Of a stretch of 64,000 nucleotides of DNA, positions 1-12,235 are shown one piece after another. Below the pieces are notes generated by a model that saw nothing but the letters and a program-made list of their open reading frames with translations, was not told where the DNA came from and made no database searches. The DNA comes from Thamnidium elegans. Taxonomy: Eukaryota; Mucoromycota; Mucoromycetes; Mucorales; Mucoraceae. Position numbers and translations under genes: made by a program. Positions within the stretch are counted from its first letter, which is position 1. The number at the start of each line of letters is the position of its first letter. Location: NCBI GenBank assembly GCA_025201345.1, contig JAIXMG010000005.1, forward strand, positions 62,001 to 126,000, read 5' to 3'.

Positions 1-44
1 ATAAAGTGTCTTTAATTACTTTGACAAAAAAAAAAGAGACTTAC

Positions 45-819
45 TGGTGATATGATGTACCATGGGCGTAGTAGATTTAATCTTCTTACATGCTTCAACA
101 GCAAAATCAAGTGCATCATCTACAGTCGTATTTAATTTGAGACCCAATGATGATAAACTACTTGAAATTAACTGAAATAATTCTTGACAAGCGATTTTAG
201 GATCTTCAGCAGCCATAATAGCAGAAACAATAGCAAGACCATCTACGTGAATCTTACCAGTGTTTGAACCGGTTATTAATTCACAAGCGTTTTTAGCACT
301 GATACCCCCAATAGCAACAGTAGGAATAGGAGCTTCTTGCATAGATTTAAGAATACGTTGAAGTCCTTCAACACCTAAAGGTGTCTTGATATTTTTCTTT
401 GTAGAAGTAAACCAAATAGCACCAATACCAAGGTAATCAGCACCATCCCGAATAGCTATTTCTGCTTCTTGTTCCGTATTACAAGAAACACCAATAATTT
501 TTTTAGGTCCCAAGAGAAGTCTCGCTTGCTTTAACGGCATATCGTCTTGACCGATATGTACTCCCTCTGCATCAATAGCTAAAGCGACATCGAGACGATC
601 GTTAATTAGCAATGGGACACCATACTTGCGGGTCAACTCTTTAACTTCAAACGCTAATTGTATAAATGAACCTGTCTCGGTATCCTTTTCGCGTAATTGA
701 ACTAGTGTGACTCCTCCTTCTAATGCGCGCTCAATTTGACCTAGAAATGTCTTTTGAGAAGGTACTAACGAGCGGTCTGTGACCAAATAAAGACTATAAT
801 CGATTTTTTTAATAGACAT
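45..819 (-). CDS. THI6: Thiamine phosphate synthase / hydroxyethylthiazole kinase, 5' exon (partial)
   Basis: The first 258 codons encode a thiamine-phosphate synthase (TenI/ThiE fold), which joins HMP-PP and thiazole phosphate to make thiamine phosphate. Visible motifs are YLVTDR near the start, LVQLREKD (pyrophosphate-binding strand), LLINDR, GVHIGQDD, GADYLGIGAIW and PTVAIGGIS. After about residue 220 a linker leads into MVHHITS, the usual beginning of the fused hydroxyethylthiazole kinase (ThiM) domain, so this is the fungal bifunctional enzyme. The exon ends at 45 with donor GTAAGT (44 downward), and the rest lies off the left edge. I took the ATG at 819 because the family begins just before the YLVTD strand. 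An in-frame ATG at 888 would add a lysine-rich stretch translated from a poly-A run and is less likely. Tandem with HAS1, same strand. Confidence 0.9.
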
Positions 820-1013
820 AATTTTTTTAAAAGGAGATAAGGGAAAGTTTTTTTTTTTTTTTTTTTTTGAGATGATCGCCTTGCACAAAAAAAAAAAGAT
901 AAAATAAACAATTAACCGAAAAAGAAGGTGTGTTACCCAATTAGACTTGCAAAAAAAAAAAAGAATCTAGTGTATATATTTTTTAATGAAAATAAAAGAG
1001 AGGATGCAAATTA

Positions 1014-2731
1014 TTATTTAGAACTAGTGATGGCCAAGTTAACCTTGGGAGGAACAGCAAAACCAAATGATTTAGCTACCTTTGCAAGATCAAGGTTGTC
1101 AACATCAAAGATTTTCTTGTGGTGATATGTAGCGTAAGCTTGCAAGTATGATCTGAAAGCGTCACGAGCAGATTGGTTAAGATAAAAGTTCTTTTCAATC
1201 AACTTTTCGAGCTATTTTTTTGTTTAATAGTTAGTTCACAGTTTTAAATGCACATAAAAAAGAAAAATAACCTACTTGACTTTGTACGTTGGTAATCTTA
1301 TTATCGGGGAATTGATATTCATTCAAAGGAACCTTGGCATCCTTCAAGTATTTCAAGAAACCGATTTCACTAGGTAGTAAGAAGAGTAAACTTTTACCTT
1401 TTCCACCAGCACGGGCAGTTCTGCCTACACGATGAATATAATCACGAGGATCATCTGGGGGATCAAATTGAACGATCCAATCAACAGCAGGAATATCTAA
1501 ACCTCTTGCAGCAACATCAGTACATAACAAGATACCCTTTGTAGCTTCAGAGAATTCAAAGAAAGTAGAAGTACGCTTTTGTTGCTTTTGACGACCATGT
1601 AATTCCATAACTGGTACATCAATATAATTCAAAAGTTCTGCGTAATATTTAACTGCATTACAGTTGGAGAAGAATACAATGACCTTCTTCTTTTGGTTTT
1701 TGCGCAAAAAGGTAAACAATAATAAAAATCTTTTATCAGCTTCAACAACTACAAAACCTTGTTCTAATCCATCAGCAGTTGCGGCATCCTTCTTTTCATC
1801 AACGTTAATGTAAAGTGGTCCTGCCTTTAATGAAATACGAGCAAGATCGGATACTTTAGTGGTTTGCGTGGCTGAAAACAACATGCTTTGACGTTCCTTA
1901 GGTAAGATCTTTACAATTTGTTTTATCTCTTCCTCAAAACCAATTTCTAAAATACGGTCTGCTTCATCGATCACAAGTGATTGTAAGTTTTTAAAGATAA
2001 AACCTTGAGTGTTCTACATGTATATATTGTTATTACATTATTTCCCATATATATTTTCTTGTTGTTGTTATAGCAACTAACCTGCAAATGATCTAAAAGT
2101 CTACCAGGTGTAGCAACTAACAAATTGACACCCTTAACCAGCTTTTCAGTCTCGGCCTTACGATTAGAACCTCCAATAACTAAACCATGTGTAATAGCAT
2201 GATATTTACATAATTCTTCAGCAACACCGTAAATTTGAATAGCTAATTCACGTGTAGGAGAAACAATAATAACACCAGTACCGTTTCTAGGCTTAAAGTT
2301 CTTACGAAGTAATAACTCAATAGCAGGAATCATAAATGCAACTGTTTTACCCGAGCCAGTTTTGGCAGCACCTAAAACATCACGACCCTGTAAAAGAGGA
2401 GGGATAGTCTTGGCTTGTACTTCGGTCATTTGAGTAAAACCCATATCTTTAATAGCTTTCTTGGTTCCTTCATTACAGTCAAGACTATCAAAATCGAGGT
2501 TTAAAGTTTCTTCAACTAGAAAAAAAATTTAAGATCTAGATCTAGTTTTTATATATATTTATTCTTACCTTGTTCAACAGGAGCAGCAGTTTCTTCTTCA
2601 GGTTGTTGAACAGGTTCAGCTTCAACAACAGGTTTAGCTTCTCCCTTTGCAACCTCTTGCTTCTTCTTGTTGACTCTCTTATCTGCGTGAGAACGCTTAC
2701 GTTTCTTTGTCTCAACAATTGCTCCAGCCAT
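1014..2731 (-). CDS. HAS1: DEAD-box ATP-dependent RNA helicase HAS1 (DDX18)
   Basis: Nucleolar RNA helicase needed for 40S and 60S ribosome biogenesis. Four exons: 2731-2569, 2515-2082, 2013-1276, 1211-1014; they sum to 1,533 nt (510 aa) with every junction in phase. Residues 1-55 are a lysine/glutamate-rich nucleolar-type tail. Then come the Q motif (GFTQMTEVQ), motif I (AAKTGSGKT), Ia (PTRELA), Ib (TPGRLLD), II (DEAD in VIDEADR), III (SAT), V (TDVAARGLD) and VI ([10 protein letters not shown]). The C-terminal LEKLIEKN...[16 protein letters not shown] segment is the HAS1/DDX18 signature that separates it from other DEAD helicases. The short last exon depends on donor GTAGGT at 1275, a weak but frame-preserving site; read-through would hit a stop. 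Start chosen as the only ATG before the basic tail. Confidence 0.95.
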
Positions 2732-2956
2732 GCTTTACGTCAAAAAAAGATAAAAAAAAAAAAATAATATGCTTTCGAAAAAAAAAGAAAGAGAAATTTC
2801 TGTGGGTGGCTTGCATTATCAGATTGTGACGGTAAATCATTTATTGGTTATGTGTAGGTTTTTTCCCTTCAATCCCAAAAGTACATGCTTTTAGTTCAAT
2901 CCAAATACATTACGCACATTTTTATTCGAATTTAAATTTTTTTAAAAAAAAAGATA

Positions 2957-3987
2957 TTAGTTCATTCTATTACGGTTATTTCTTAATCCAACTTCTATTA
3001 CTTCAAGTTCTTTTGCGTCTGATTTCAATATACTAGCAACGTGCATAATGCCCTTTTGTTCATCCTCCAAAATCTATTCGATATAATTGTTTTAATAATA
3101 CCCGCTAGAAAAAACAAAACATATATATATATATATATTACCTTGGCGATCATCGCAGTATCATGTTCACGCACTGTACGCCATACTTCAGCTTTTCCAC
3201 TTTCCCTATTTCTTTGTGTCTTGATAGCTTGAAGTTGGTTCCATAAAATAGTCATCTTTTGTTGAATATTTTCGGGGTTATTAGGACTATTAGCAAGTTC
3301 ATGTAATTGACTCATTGATTTTTCTTCATCTGCATTTAATGGGAAACCCTTATAACGAAGTACTTGGCTGTATCGAAGAAGCTACATACATGTATATTTT
3401 TTTAGCACATAATTTTTTGCTGCTGCTAAAAAAAAAAAAACTTACTCTTAATAATCTTTGAGCTAAATATGTATGACGACGTTTATGTTCTTCTAATTTA
3501 ACGAGGGTTCCAAGAGCATATTGGCGTTGTACAGTATTTAATCTCTCGCGAGTTTCTTTTAATTTTTCTTGGTGTAAGTCTACTTGTTTGGATTGAATTT
3601 CCATACGCTTTAAGATATCGTCAAATCCAACAGCTAAAACAGGAACCAAACTAAAAAAAAAAATGCATGATTTCCATTTAATTCTCTCTCTCTCTCTCTT
3701 GTTCGTAAGTAAATATAATACTTTACCATGTGGGATCAGGGTTTTTGCGAACTGCTTCATTCCATAATTGCTCATCTTGGTTTTGAGGACGAACATATAA
3801 GTGCACTTCATTTGCTGGTACCATATTGTAAAAATAATGCTACAATTATAATGTTAGCATTTATACAAGTGTTTTTATACATGTATAAACTTACTCGGAA
3901 TTGACAGAGCGGTGAAGTAGGATCGAAATGTGCTCTAATTAACGCAAGCTCTTGCCAGACTTTATCTTGTACAGGAGCTGCACCCAT

Positions 3988-4022
<35 letters not shown>

Positions 4023-4696
4023 GATTATTATTGTTACCAAATAAATTATTTGATGCAGGTTGTCCAAATCCTCCTTGTTGTCCAAACCCTGTGTTTGCTG
4101 GTTGCTGCTGCTGTTGTTGTTGTTGTCCAAATCCCGTGTTTGCTGTTTGACCAAATCCTCCAAATCCAGTAGCGGTAGGAGCAGCAGAAGTGGCAGGAGC
4201 ACCAAATCCACCAAATCCTGTTGAAGCAGCAGCAGGTGCTTGCTGTTGACCAAACCCACCAAACCCTGTCGCAGCAGGTGCTGTAGAGGTAGTAGGTGCA
4301 CCGAACCCACCAAATCCAGGTGTTGCAGGTTGAGAAGTAGCAGGTGCACCAAATGCACTTGTTGTTGCTGGCTTTGAGAAACCTCCAAAACCTAAATTAA
4401 GGCATTCTTTTTTTAATCTAAAGGAGTTTTTTTTTTTTTTTTAGTTGTGTAAATTACCTGTGTTTGATGAAGCAGCGCCTCCAAATAAAGTTCCAGCAGC
4501 TGATGAATTACTAGTGTTGGCACCGAATAAAGTTCCAGCAGATGTGTTGTTGGTATTAGGTGCACCGAATAAAGTACCTGCTTGTGATGTTGTGTTTGCT
4601 ATATGTTTATTTTAATGTTTAGTTTTATAACTAAAGCTGGTTAAAAAAAAGGTATATACCTGTAGAACCAAATCCAAATGACGACTGTCCGTTCAT
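2957..4696 (-). CDS. NUP57: FG-repeat nucleoporin NUP54/NUP57
   Basis: Component of the central channel Nup62/54/58-type complex of the nuclear pore. Seven exons: 4696-4660, 4598-4458, 4391-3895, 3839-3727, 3650-3446, 3381-3142, 3073-2957 (449 aa, all phases consistent). Residues 1-200 are an FG-repeat domain with many GFG, GFGGFG and FGAP units and glutamine runs encoded by CAA/CAG repeats (about 3986-4024 and 4101-4128). The C-terminal half carries the conserved alpha/beta and coiled-coil region: WQELALIRAHFDPTSPLC, the NPDPTC-VPVLAVGFDDL-like segment, then a heptad-rich helix bundle with IQSKQVDLHQEKLKETRERL. The exon 4/5 junction creates a Cys codon (TG|T) in the place where metazoan Nup54 also has Cys. 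Divergent from the TMEM42-like gene, with only 183 bp between start codons. Confidence 0.92.
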
Positions 4697-4879
4697 TTTT
4701 TTATGTATATATAATTAAAAGGAAAATATGAACAATAACAGCAAAGGAAAAAAAAACGCGTTTTTTATTTAGCAATATTTTTTTTTTTTGTAGATAATAT
4801 CCGGTCACAAATGACACTTACTGAAAATAAGAGTAAGTAAGGGAATTCAAGTACACTCTTTTTTACCTTTTATTAAAGA

Positions 4880-5493
4880 ATGGCATCTTCTTCCTTTATT
4901 CCTTTTGCCATCATCTCTGGTTTTTTTGCAGCTTTATCATCTGTATTTGCAAAATTATTTTCAGATGAACGTACAGAGTTATTTCACACTTACTTTGTTG
5001 GCCAACTAAACCTTGTACCTGAAAAGGTTTGAATATGTCTAGAAAAAAAAAATTGTAATAGACGTGTAATAATTTATATACATATATATTATAGACGTCA
5101 TTAATGGTAACGAGAAGTATATGCTTTGCTCTTATCTTTGCGTGCAATTCAATTATGTGGACTACGTTTACAAAGGCATTAAATGCTGCATCTTCTTCTG
5201 TGCAGGTATCTATTGTCAATGGTGCTGTCAACTTTAGTGCTTCTGTAGGTTTTTTTTTTTTTTTTTTTTTTTGACAACTTTTTTTTTTAAAAAAGCAAAA
5301 AAGGCATATTTATTGAACTGGATCCTTACGCAAACACTTTATGTAGGCTATTTTAGGATACCTTGTATTTAACGAACCATTGGCATTAAGATGGTGGATA
5401 GGAGCAAGTTTTATTTTAGCAGGAACAATTTTATTATCCCAATCTCAAAAGAAATTGGAGGAACTCAATAAAAATAAAAAGAAAACTTTATAA
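4880..5493 (+). CDS. TMEM42-like EamA/DMT-type small membrane protein
   Basis: Three exons, 4880-5026, 5095-5244 and 5347-5493, give 147 aa with phase-0 junctions. Four hydrophobic segments are visible (PFAIISGFFAALSSVFA; SICFALIFACNSIMWT; VSIVNGAVNFSAS plus AILGYLVFNE; WWIGASFILAGTILLS). This is a half-length drug/metabolite-transporter (EamA) fold. The segment NSIMWTTFTKALNAASSSVQ closely follows the TMEM42 pattern, hence the name. The substrate is unknown. The first donor is GTTTGA, a weak site, but the junction restores the family pattern. Its stop codon TAA overlaps the stop of the convergent hydrolase gene (see findings). Confidence 0.85.
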
Positions 5494-6354
5494 GCAAGAT
5501 TGGCAAAAGTCTCTTGTTTGTATACCCACTTGTAATCCTTGATCTAATGTAACTAAATGACCTGAATTTTCAATGATATTTAAGTGAGATTGAATACCAT
5601 GCTCTAAGTTGATTTTATGTAATTCTTCCATTTCAATGCGTGTATATGGGTCTTGATCAGGTATAATTAATAAGATAGGAACTGTGGTTAAAGGAATATA
5701 TGGTTTTATGGGTTGCGCAGAGGAAGGAGAAGGTAAAAGTTCTGCAATAGCTACCAAACATTCGTACAATGCATGGTTTGAGACTTGATCGATGGCTCGC
5801 TTTGCATGATTTTTACCGTACTCTGTAATAGAAGATACAGTGATGGAAGATCGAGCCAATTCAAAAGCTTCTTTAGTTACTTGACGAGTTCTAAATTGAT
5901 CCCAGCCATTTCTATCTACTTCTAAGTAAGGTATTCCAGCAGCTAACAAGATGATACCCTTTAAATCAATTTGATCTTGATCCCATATCTGTTGATGTGC
6001 TTTATCAGCTGCATAAAGTAAAGATATCATACTACCCATCGATATTCCACCTACAAATAATTGAATTTTATTATTCGCGTAGTGTTGTTGTTTAACCTCC
6101 TGTAATATCAAGTTCATGTCTTGTTTAACGTCGTCAAATAAGAACGGATATTCTCCTAATGGTTTAGGTTGTGATTTTCCGTGAAATCGAACATCGTTAA
6201 GTAGAACACGGTATCCTGCCTGTGTTAATGTAGGTACAACTGTTTCAAAATGAAACATATCTCCACCTGCTCCGTGAATTAACCAGATCAATGCTGCTGT
6301 TGGACCATTTTCTAAACCCAATACTTTATAATTATTTTTTATAATAGGAATCAT
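5488..6354 (-). CDS. Alpha/beta-hydrolase fold protein
   Basis: Single-exon gene of 288 aa. It has the alpha/beta-hydrolase layout: oxyanion region LIHGAGGD (residues about 25-32), strand RVLLNDVRFHGKS, nucleophile elbow GGISMGS (Ser near 106), an acid in LLIIPDQDPYT and the catalytic His in NSGHLVTLD. The length fits serine-aminopeptidase/monoacylglycerol-lipase-like members. The substrate cannot be told from sequence, and no signal peptide is visible. It faces the TMEM42-like gene tail to tail with a 6-bp overlap and lies 135 bp upstream of the C2-domain gene's end. Confidence 0.88.
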   Translation of the reverse strand: MIPIIKNNYKVLGLENGPTAALIWLIHGAGGDMFHFETVVPTLTQAGYRVLLNDVRFHGKSQPKPLGEYPFLFDDVKQDMNLILQEVKQQHYANNKIQLFVGGISMGSMISLLYAADKAHQQIWDQDQIDLKGIILLAAGIPYLEVDRNGWDQFRTRQVTKEAFELARSSITVSSITEYGKNHAKRAIDQVSNHALYECLVAIAELLPSPSSAQPIKPYIPLTTVPILLIIPDQDPYTRIEMEELHKINLEHGIQSHLNIIENSGHLVTLDQGLQVGIQTRDFCQSCL

Positions 6355-6489
6355 TTTTTTTTTTTGTTAATAATAATAATAATAATAAATTAAGCATTTT
6401 ATATATAAAGAATGATAGTACATTTCTTTTGTTCGATAAATTAGGAAGGTAATGCAGAAAAAAAAAAGGGAAAATAAAGTAAGGGTGGC

Positions 6490-6549
6490 TTATTGGTTAA
6501 TATAGTCTTCCCAGAATTTAGCAATACTAACACAAGAAACTTTGATCAG

Positions 6550-6581
<32 letters not shown>

Positions 6582-7274
6582 ATATATATTATGATAAAAA
6601 CTTACTCTCTATTTCCACAGTCAGGACCTTTAATAATACCAATTCTTAGATGAAGTTCACCAGAAACATTATCTTGATGATTTCTCTTTTCCAAAGGGAT
6701 GGTAACATCTGCATTTTGAGGTGAATCATATTCCAGGGCCTTTCCTGAAGGATTGACTAAATCAAATAATTGTCCTACAGGAATTGAGATTTTACCCAAG
6801 AAATCATCACCGATTACTTCCTTATTTACTGTAATAATATCTTTCAATTTAGCATCTCTTAATCTATCTTTATCCCATACAAAAATCTCGATCAAGTGGT
6901 GAGGTTTATCAGCGTGTAATGGAATATTGGTGTGTAAGTTCCAAACAGGGTGTAATGTCTTTTTATTGACTACGGTTTTACCATACTTTTTATTACTAAT
7001 ATGAGCGTTTGTTTAGTATATAAGATATGTATGTATATATATAATATATATAAACCCTTATTTTTATTAACTTACTCGATAAGTAAAACAGCATAGGGAT
7101 CAGAAAGTCCATTTGCATCACTACAGAAAAAAAAGAGGGGGGGAAATCCATCAGTTCCGATTTAAATTTTTGTATTTGCTTATATTTTAACTCTTACGCT
7201 ACTGCTAAATTTTGAGCTCCTTCAATCGATATACGAAGTTTAAAATCGTTAGAGTTCTTATTAAAAAAAGACAT
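6490..7274 (-). CDS. C2-domain protein
   Basis: Four exons, 7274-7198, 7120-7076, 6995-6606 and 6526-6490, give 182 aa with consistent phases. The protein is essentially one C2 domain: FKLRISIEGAQNLAVA, calcium-loop aspartates in DANGLSDPYA, then GKTVVNKKTLHPVWN, IEIFVWDKDR and DDFLGKISIPV, ending in ELHLRIG and a short tail KFWEDYINQ. The paired aspartates suggest Ca2+-dependent phospholipid binding, as in synaptotagmin-like or fungal single-C2 proteins; the target membrane is unknown. An insertion sits between the WDKDR and DDFLG loops, as in some fungal C2 proteins. Confidence 0.85.
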
Positions 7275-7788
7275 TCTTTTCATTTATATATAAAAAAAAG
7301 GATAAAAAAAAAAGGAAGGGGGAAAAAAAAAAAAGAAAAAACTAATTCTCTCTCTGAATTAAAAAAGGCTGTACAAGCCCTATTTATGTGGTACAAAAAA
7401 GAAACACATTTATAAGAAAGGAGTTTTTTTAGACCGTACGCTTTACTGCTGGGGCAATAAAATCTCTCCATTTGTTATGAGGCAGCCTTGTCGGATACTA
7501 AATAATACGACTGCTTAATGGTTTTCTTGGTTATAGAACTGTTGTAGTAGTCCCAAATTAATTAGGTAACTCTAGATATAGGGTGTAACTGAGTAACGTC
7601 AGGCGATATAGGAATCAAATATAAATCAGAAAAACATATAATATAAATAAAATTAAGTCCTTTTCCCCATTTTTATTTTCAAAATCATCCTTCACTTCAG
7701 CAACCTGTGTATCTACCTGTTGCCGATGTTGCCGATTTAAAACGATATGCTACTGCCATTGTTGCCGTTTAAGATCCCGTTTAAAATT
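7275..7788. other. Intergenic DNA, no gene seen
   Basis: AT-rich DNA upstream of the C2-domain gene, with poly-A runs near 7290-7340. No reading frame with coding character was seen in either strand. An open stretch on the plus strand around 7697-7770 is too short to interpret. Confidence 0.5.
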
Positions 7789-8040
7789 TTATTTGGAAAA
7801 TGTCGGTTCAGAACCGGGTTTAGTAAACCAGCTTCCACACCTTTTCCTAGTAAATGGCACACTCATAAAATTAATCTTTCTTTTAGAACACCAAGTTGCA
7901 AATGCTATTTCAGACTTCTTGCTCATACATTCAGTTTTCGAAATGACTGACTCGTAAACTTCTTTGTTTTCAACTTCTTGAAGGCAATAGACAACTTTAT
8001 TTTGAGGATTGGTAGATTTATAAACCTCATTCAGAAACAT
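7789..8040 (-). other. Unidentified 83-aa ORF, possibly a decayed element fragment
   Basis: An ATG-initiated ORF of 83 codons with a mixed, protein-like composition and five cysteines. I do not recognise it. It lies in a gene-poor zone that also holds transposase-like remnants, so a broken mobile-element gene is as likely as a real small gene. No signal peptide is visible. Confidence 0.2.
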
Positions 8041-8158
8041 AATTATAAACGCGTTTTTTTTTTTTTTTTTTATATTCTATCTTTTTGAATACAAACAAAA
8101 AAAAAACCTCAATTACTTTCTTAAATCACGTATTACGAAACCAAAAACTTGGAGCGTA

Positions 8159-8575
8159 TTGGATGCTTTGAAAATCTGTGACCAAAAATGCACGGACTAT
8201 ACTTTTCTCGAACTTGTGGAGAAAGTGAAGTCAGGCTTGATTCTGTTTAAAGAAGCGCAAAGCACATTAAAGAAGTGCATTGACCTTACCCTAGAAAATC
8301 TTGATGTAAAACAAGACATCTTTGCAGACCTTGATTTTATTAGCTAACTATATTTTACTTGAAGAAACTTTATAGTTTAAGTTGCCATGCGAAAATCAAT
8401 TCCTGTCACACTGAAATTACAACGAACCATAATCAAAACGCGGCTACTGATGGAGCCGGCCCTGAAGAAGCGAGAAATTGAACATGATGAACTCATAATT
8501 CAAATGAAAATGAAGAAGATCCGTCTATTGCTACAACTCAAAGGCTTGGAGCAGCCTCGAACTTGCCTTGGGTGA
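8159..8575 (+). other. Two short consecutive ORFs, origin unknown
   Basis: ORFs 8159-8347 (62 aa) and 8387-8575 (62 aa) follow one another on the plus strand. The first has balanced composition with leucine/lysine heptad-like spacing, and the second is basic. They may be parts of one decayed gene: the gap between them has stops, and no good splice pair joins them. No homology recognised. Confidence 0.2.
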
Positions 8576-8639
8576 TTTTGATAGTAGTAATCTCACAAAA
8601 AAAAAAAAAAAATCACTATCCAAAATACTGATTTACACA

Positions 8640-9290
8640 AAATATGTACATGATATTAGATGGTAAAGTATTTAAAGGTGATCATTTTTTCAAGTTTCCA
8701 GAAGGTGAATTTATGAGCATTACGAATATTTTAATCATAACTATAGATATACATTTTTATTTCAAATTATATTTTAATAAAAATTACGCTCCAAGTATAT
8801 CACCCATTGAAAGTTCTTAATTGAGTACCAATCCTAAGTTCTGTTCGCTTCTCCCTGAAGCGCCAAGTCTTTATTATTTGCAGGGTGAAGAGTTTAAGCA
8901 TTTTAAACGTATTGACGGATGCATTTCGGTTTACACTATAAGCCCTCTGGTTCCGTGGTCCAAATTTTTTTAATAAATGAATTATCGTTATTATTAAGAA
9001 GTTGTACTATGTAATCAGGTAATCCATTATTTCTGAGAGAACTCTTTTCTTTCTGTGCTTGTTCATATGCTTTATAAATATTTGTCGAAATAAATAAATA
9101 AAGGGGCATTTCTTAGTACATGCTCTATTTACATGCCCAGAAAAGGAAGTGCGGCGTATTACTTTTTTTGCGTAACTTGACAACTTTACGATATTACATT
9201 CGGGTGGATCGCATTTGAGCGTTTCGTAACAAGTTTTCTTGTGCACGGTAATTGCTTCGAACCGTATAGGTTTGCAGGGACATAAAAAAA
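8640..9290. pseudogene. Decayed transposase-like fragments
   Basis: On the plus strand near 8646-8720 the frame MYMILDGKVFKGDHFFKFP resembles a DGxxxKGDHSFK-type segment I associate with repetitive transposase-like proteins in Mucorales. On the minus strand, 9290 down to 9007 reads as a cysteine-containing stretch (CPCKPIRFEAITVHKKTCYE, then CDPPEC, and a CTKKC further on), reminiscent of a zinc-binding N-terminal domain of a transposase. The two pieces lie on opposite strands and neither is complete. The assignment rests on pattern memory and is tentative. Confidence 0.3.
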
Positions 9291-10935
9291 AATCAATAAT
9301 GCTAAGAATGCTAATGAATATAAGATATAGTTAAGCTCCTTCGAAAGGTGCACACATAAAAAAAAATACGTACTGGTATAGTATACAGAAGAAGAGATTC
9401 ATTCTTTTTTAATAAAATAGGGTCATACGATCTATTTAATCATTTTTGCGACATATTCTAACACACTAAAAATGTTGTTCCAACTTGTTTCAGGCAAGAG
9501 AGAGAAAGGTTAAGAACGGGGAAAGATGAAGGCTCTTGTATAAAGCTACTAAAGGATAGCTTTTTTAAAAATGATTTTTTAAGCTTCGTGCAACAATACG
9601 CCGACATTTTTTTTTTTATCAGTACAGTGAATCGAAACTTTAGAAAACTGCGGGTGTTTGAGCTAATTCGACATGACAGGGGCCTCGGTATACTTTCTTA
9701 TATTTGGAATGCTCTTTTTACAGAATTCAATATTTTTTTGGGCACAGGTTTTGCTTTATATGTAGCTTTTTTAGCAAAGAAACTTTTAGCGTCACATTTT
9801 TTTTTTACCCCTTTCACTGTGTAAAAAAATAAAAATGTATATATAAACAGGTTTATTCAGAGCCTAGAAACAAAATCAAATATATTTGTACAGAACAAAC
9901 ATATTTTTTTTTATTACAAGAAAAAAGCGTTACGATATAATCACTTATATATATATATATATAAGTTAAGAGGGTTAATTTAACCAGAAAAGTTTTAACT
10001 CTGAATATCCAACTTTTTTTTTTGAATCCTCGTGGTTGCGCTTTCTATTTGTTTGTTTCGGCCGCCATCTCTCTCTTCTTTTTATAAAATGAGGTTTAGC
10101 CTATATGTACGATGCTATTTTATCATTTTTTTAAAAAAACAAAATGGATGAACATTTTTGTTTTGATAAATATTTGGGCAACGTAAAAAAAAAAAGGCAT
10201 TAAGGTTGGCCACTTCTTATTTTATATATATATATATGATTAAGTTCACAACTACACGTGTATTTAAAAAAGAGAAAGTGGGTAATCAAGTTTTTTTTTT
10301 GGTATAGTTACCGAGATAAAATTTCGTTCTTAAAAAAGGAGTGTCTTTTTTTTTTTTTTTTTTTTTTTTTGACATTTGTGTTGCTATGGTGATAACTAAG
10401 TATAATATAAAAAAAGAAGGGAGATGCAAGACAACACTATTTATATATATATACTTCTCCTACAGATTATATAAACGTATTTTCAGTGAAAAAAAAAAAA
10501 AAAGTGAAAAAGAGAGAAATTGGAAGGAGAAGAAGTATCTTGTTGGAAAGTCCTGACCCCTCTCTCTCTCGCTCTCTTTCTCTCTCTAAAAAGAGCTCCT
10601 GCTTTTAAAAAAAAAGTCCATCGTATTTTTTTATATATAGCACTATAACAAAAAAGTTAAATGGGGAGTGGCAACAACAACGTGACAAAGTATAGATATA
10701 TATATATCTTGATAGGGTTTTTTTAAGCAATCTCCCTCTCTCTTTTTTAAGCACTGAAAAATAATAATAATTTCAATCTTTTATTTAGACTAGTTTTGTT
10801 TACAATGAGGGTTTCTTTTTTTTTCTTTCTTTTTTTATTGTTATTCTGGAATTATGAAATTTTGATAGAATGATTCTTTTGAAATAGTTATTAATGGAAA
10901 AATAAAGGGATTGATAAAATGTTATACCAAGGAAT

Positions 10936-10970
<35 letters not shown>

Positions 10971-11863
10971 GTAAAAGATCTACTATGCGGTCAAAAAAAG
11001 ATCAAGGCTTGAATATATGACAGCAAAAAAAAAAATAATAGTAATATAATTTATATAATGAAAATGTTAATGATTTTACTCCCTTATCAATTTTATACTC
11101 AACCTTCTTATTATTATATGAACAGTTTCTATTATTACGAAATTATTATTTTCTATTGTTAAAATGTCAATTACATCATTTTGAAGCGTTATTTTTTTTT
11201 CTTTACATGTATTGAAAGAAAAATGTATACATTTTTTTTTTATTCTTACATATTTTTTAGACCTTAGGGAGCTTTATAACAAAAAAAAAAAAAAAGAAAA
11301 AAAAGTGCTTTTTAAGAGGAGTATAATATAAGAGGAGAGAAAATATTGTATACAAATGTGAGGGCGTGTATATCAGGAGTTTATCATATATATAAAAAAA
11401 ATAATAATCAATTGTATATATTAACATCACCATCGTAACTAGTGCTTTTTTTTTTGTGCTGTGATACAAATCATATATAAAAAAGGGGGGTGGATCAGAA
11501 TTACAAATAATAATGATTCCAAGGAGGACTAGAATAATTTTTACGATGTTTCTAAATGTATAGTTTAGTCATAAAGAAAGACCCCTATTGTTCTATTTTG
11601 TTTAAGCTTATAATACTAGGTTTTTTTTTATTATTATTCCTTCTCTCCTCTGTAACCCTTTTTTATCACTAACAGTTTACACCCCTTAAGTTTCGCTTGT
11701 TTATATTCTCCTTAAAAAGAAATAAGGGAAAAAAAAAAAAAAAAAAAAAAAGGTATATATACAAGTTTGATTTAATCTTTCTTCTTTTTTTTATTTATTT
11801 AAATCATTTTTTTAAAGAAAAAAGTAATCATCTTCTTTTTAGTTTTATCACAATATATATAAA
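9291..11863. other. Long AT-rich intergenic region, no gene seen
   Basis: About 2.6 kb of very AT-rich DNA with many homopolymers (T near 10347-10370, A near 10938-10969, A near 11731-11751), AT dinucleotide runs (9946-9962) and a CT-rich run (10560-10588). Short open frames here are mostly translated homopolymer and carry no domain. The distal part is presumably the promoter of the GPI-anchored protein gene at 11864. Confidence 0.5.
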
Positions 11864-12197
11864 ATGAAATTTACTGGTACTATTCTTTTCGTCTCTGCTG
11901 CTTTCCTCGCATCTCTCGTTTCCGCAGACCCAATTATTTCCATTACCGCACCATTAGCCAACACTCGTTTAAAGGCTGGTTCTGAAGTTATCATCGCTTG
12001 GGTGAACCCTAGCGTACCTACCATTTCTCAAATCGTATTGGCAAAAGGTAAATCTAACGCTCTTCAACCTCTTCGTGTCATTGCTACCAATGTAGAAACT
12101 GCTGGTGGAAAGTACGTTTGGAAGATTCCCGTAGAAATTGATAATGCCGATGATTGTAAGTTTTAAAGCCGATTTTTTTCGTACGGGCATAAAATAC

Positions 12198-12235
<38 letters not shown>

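Noticed and set aside
9588..9824. 78-codon plus-strand ORF
   Set aside because: Composition follows the AT-rich background with Phe/Leu runs from T tracts; no domain, no splice context.
10341..10556. 71-codon plus-strand ORF
   Set aside because: Starts in a poly-T run and is Lys/Glu-rich from A-runs; an artefact of homopolymers.
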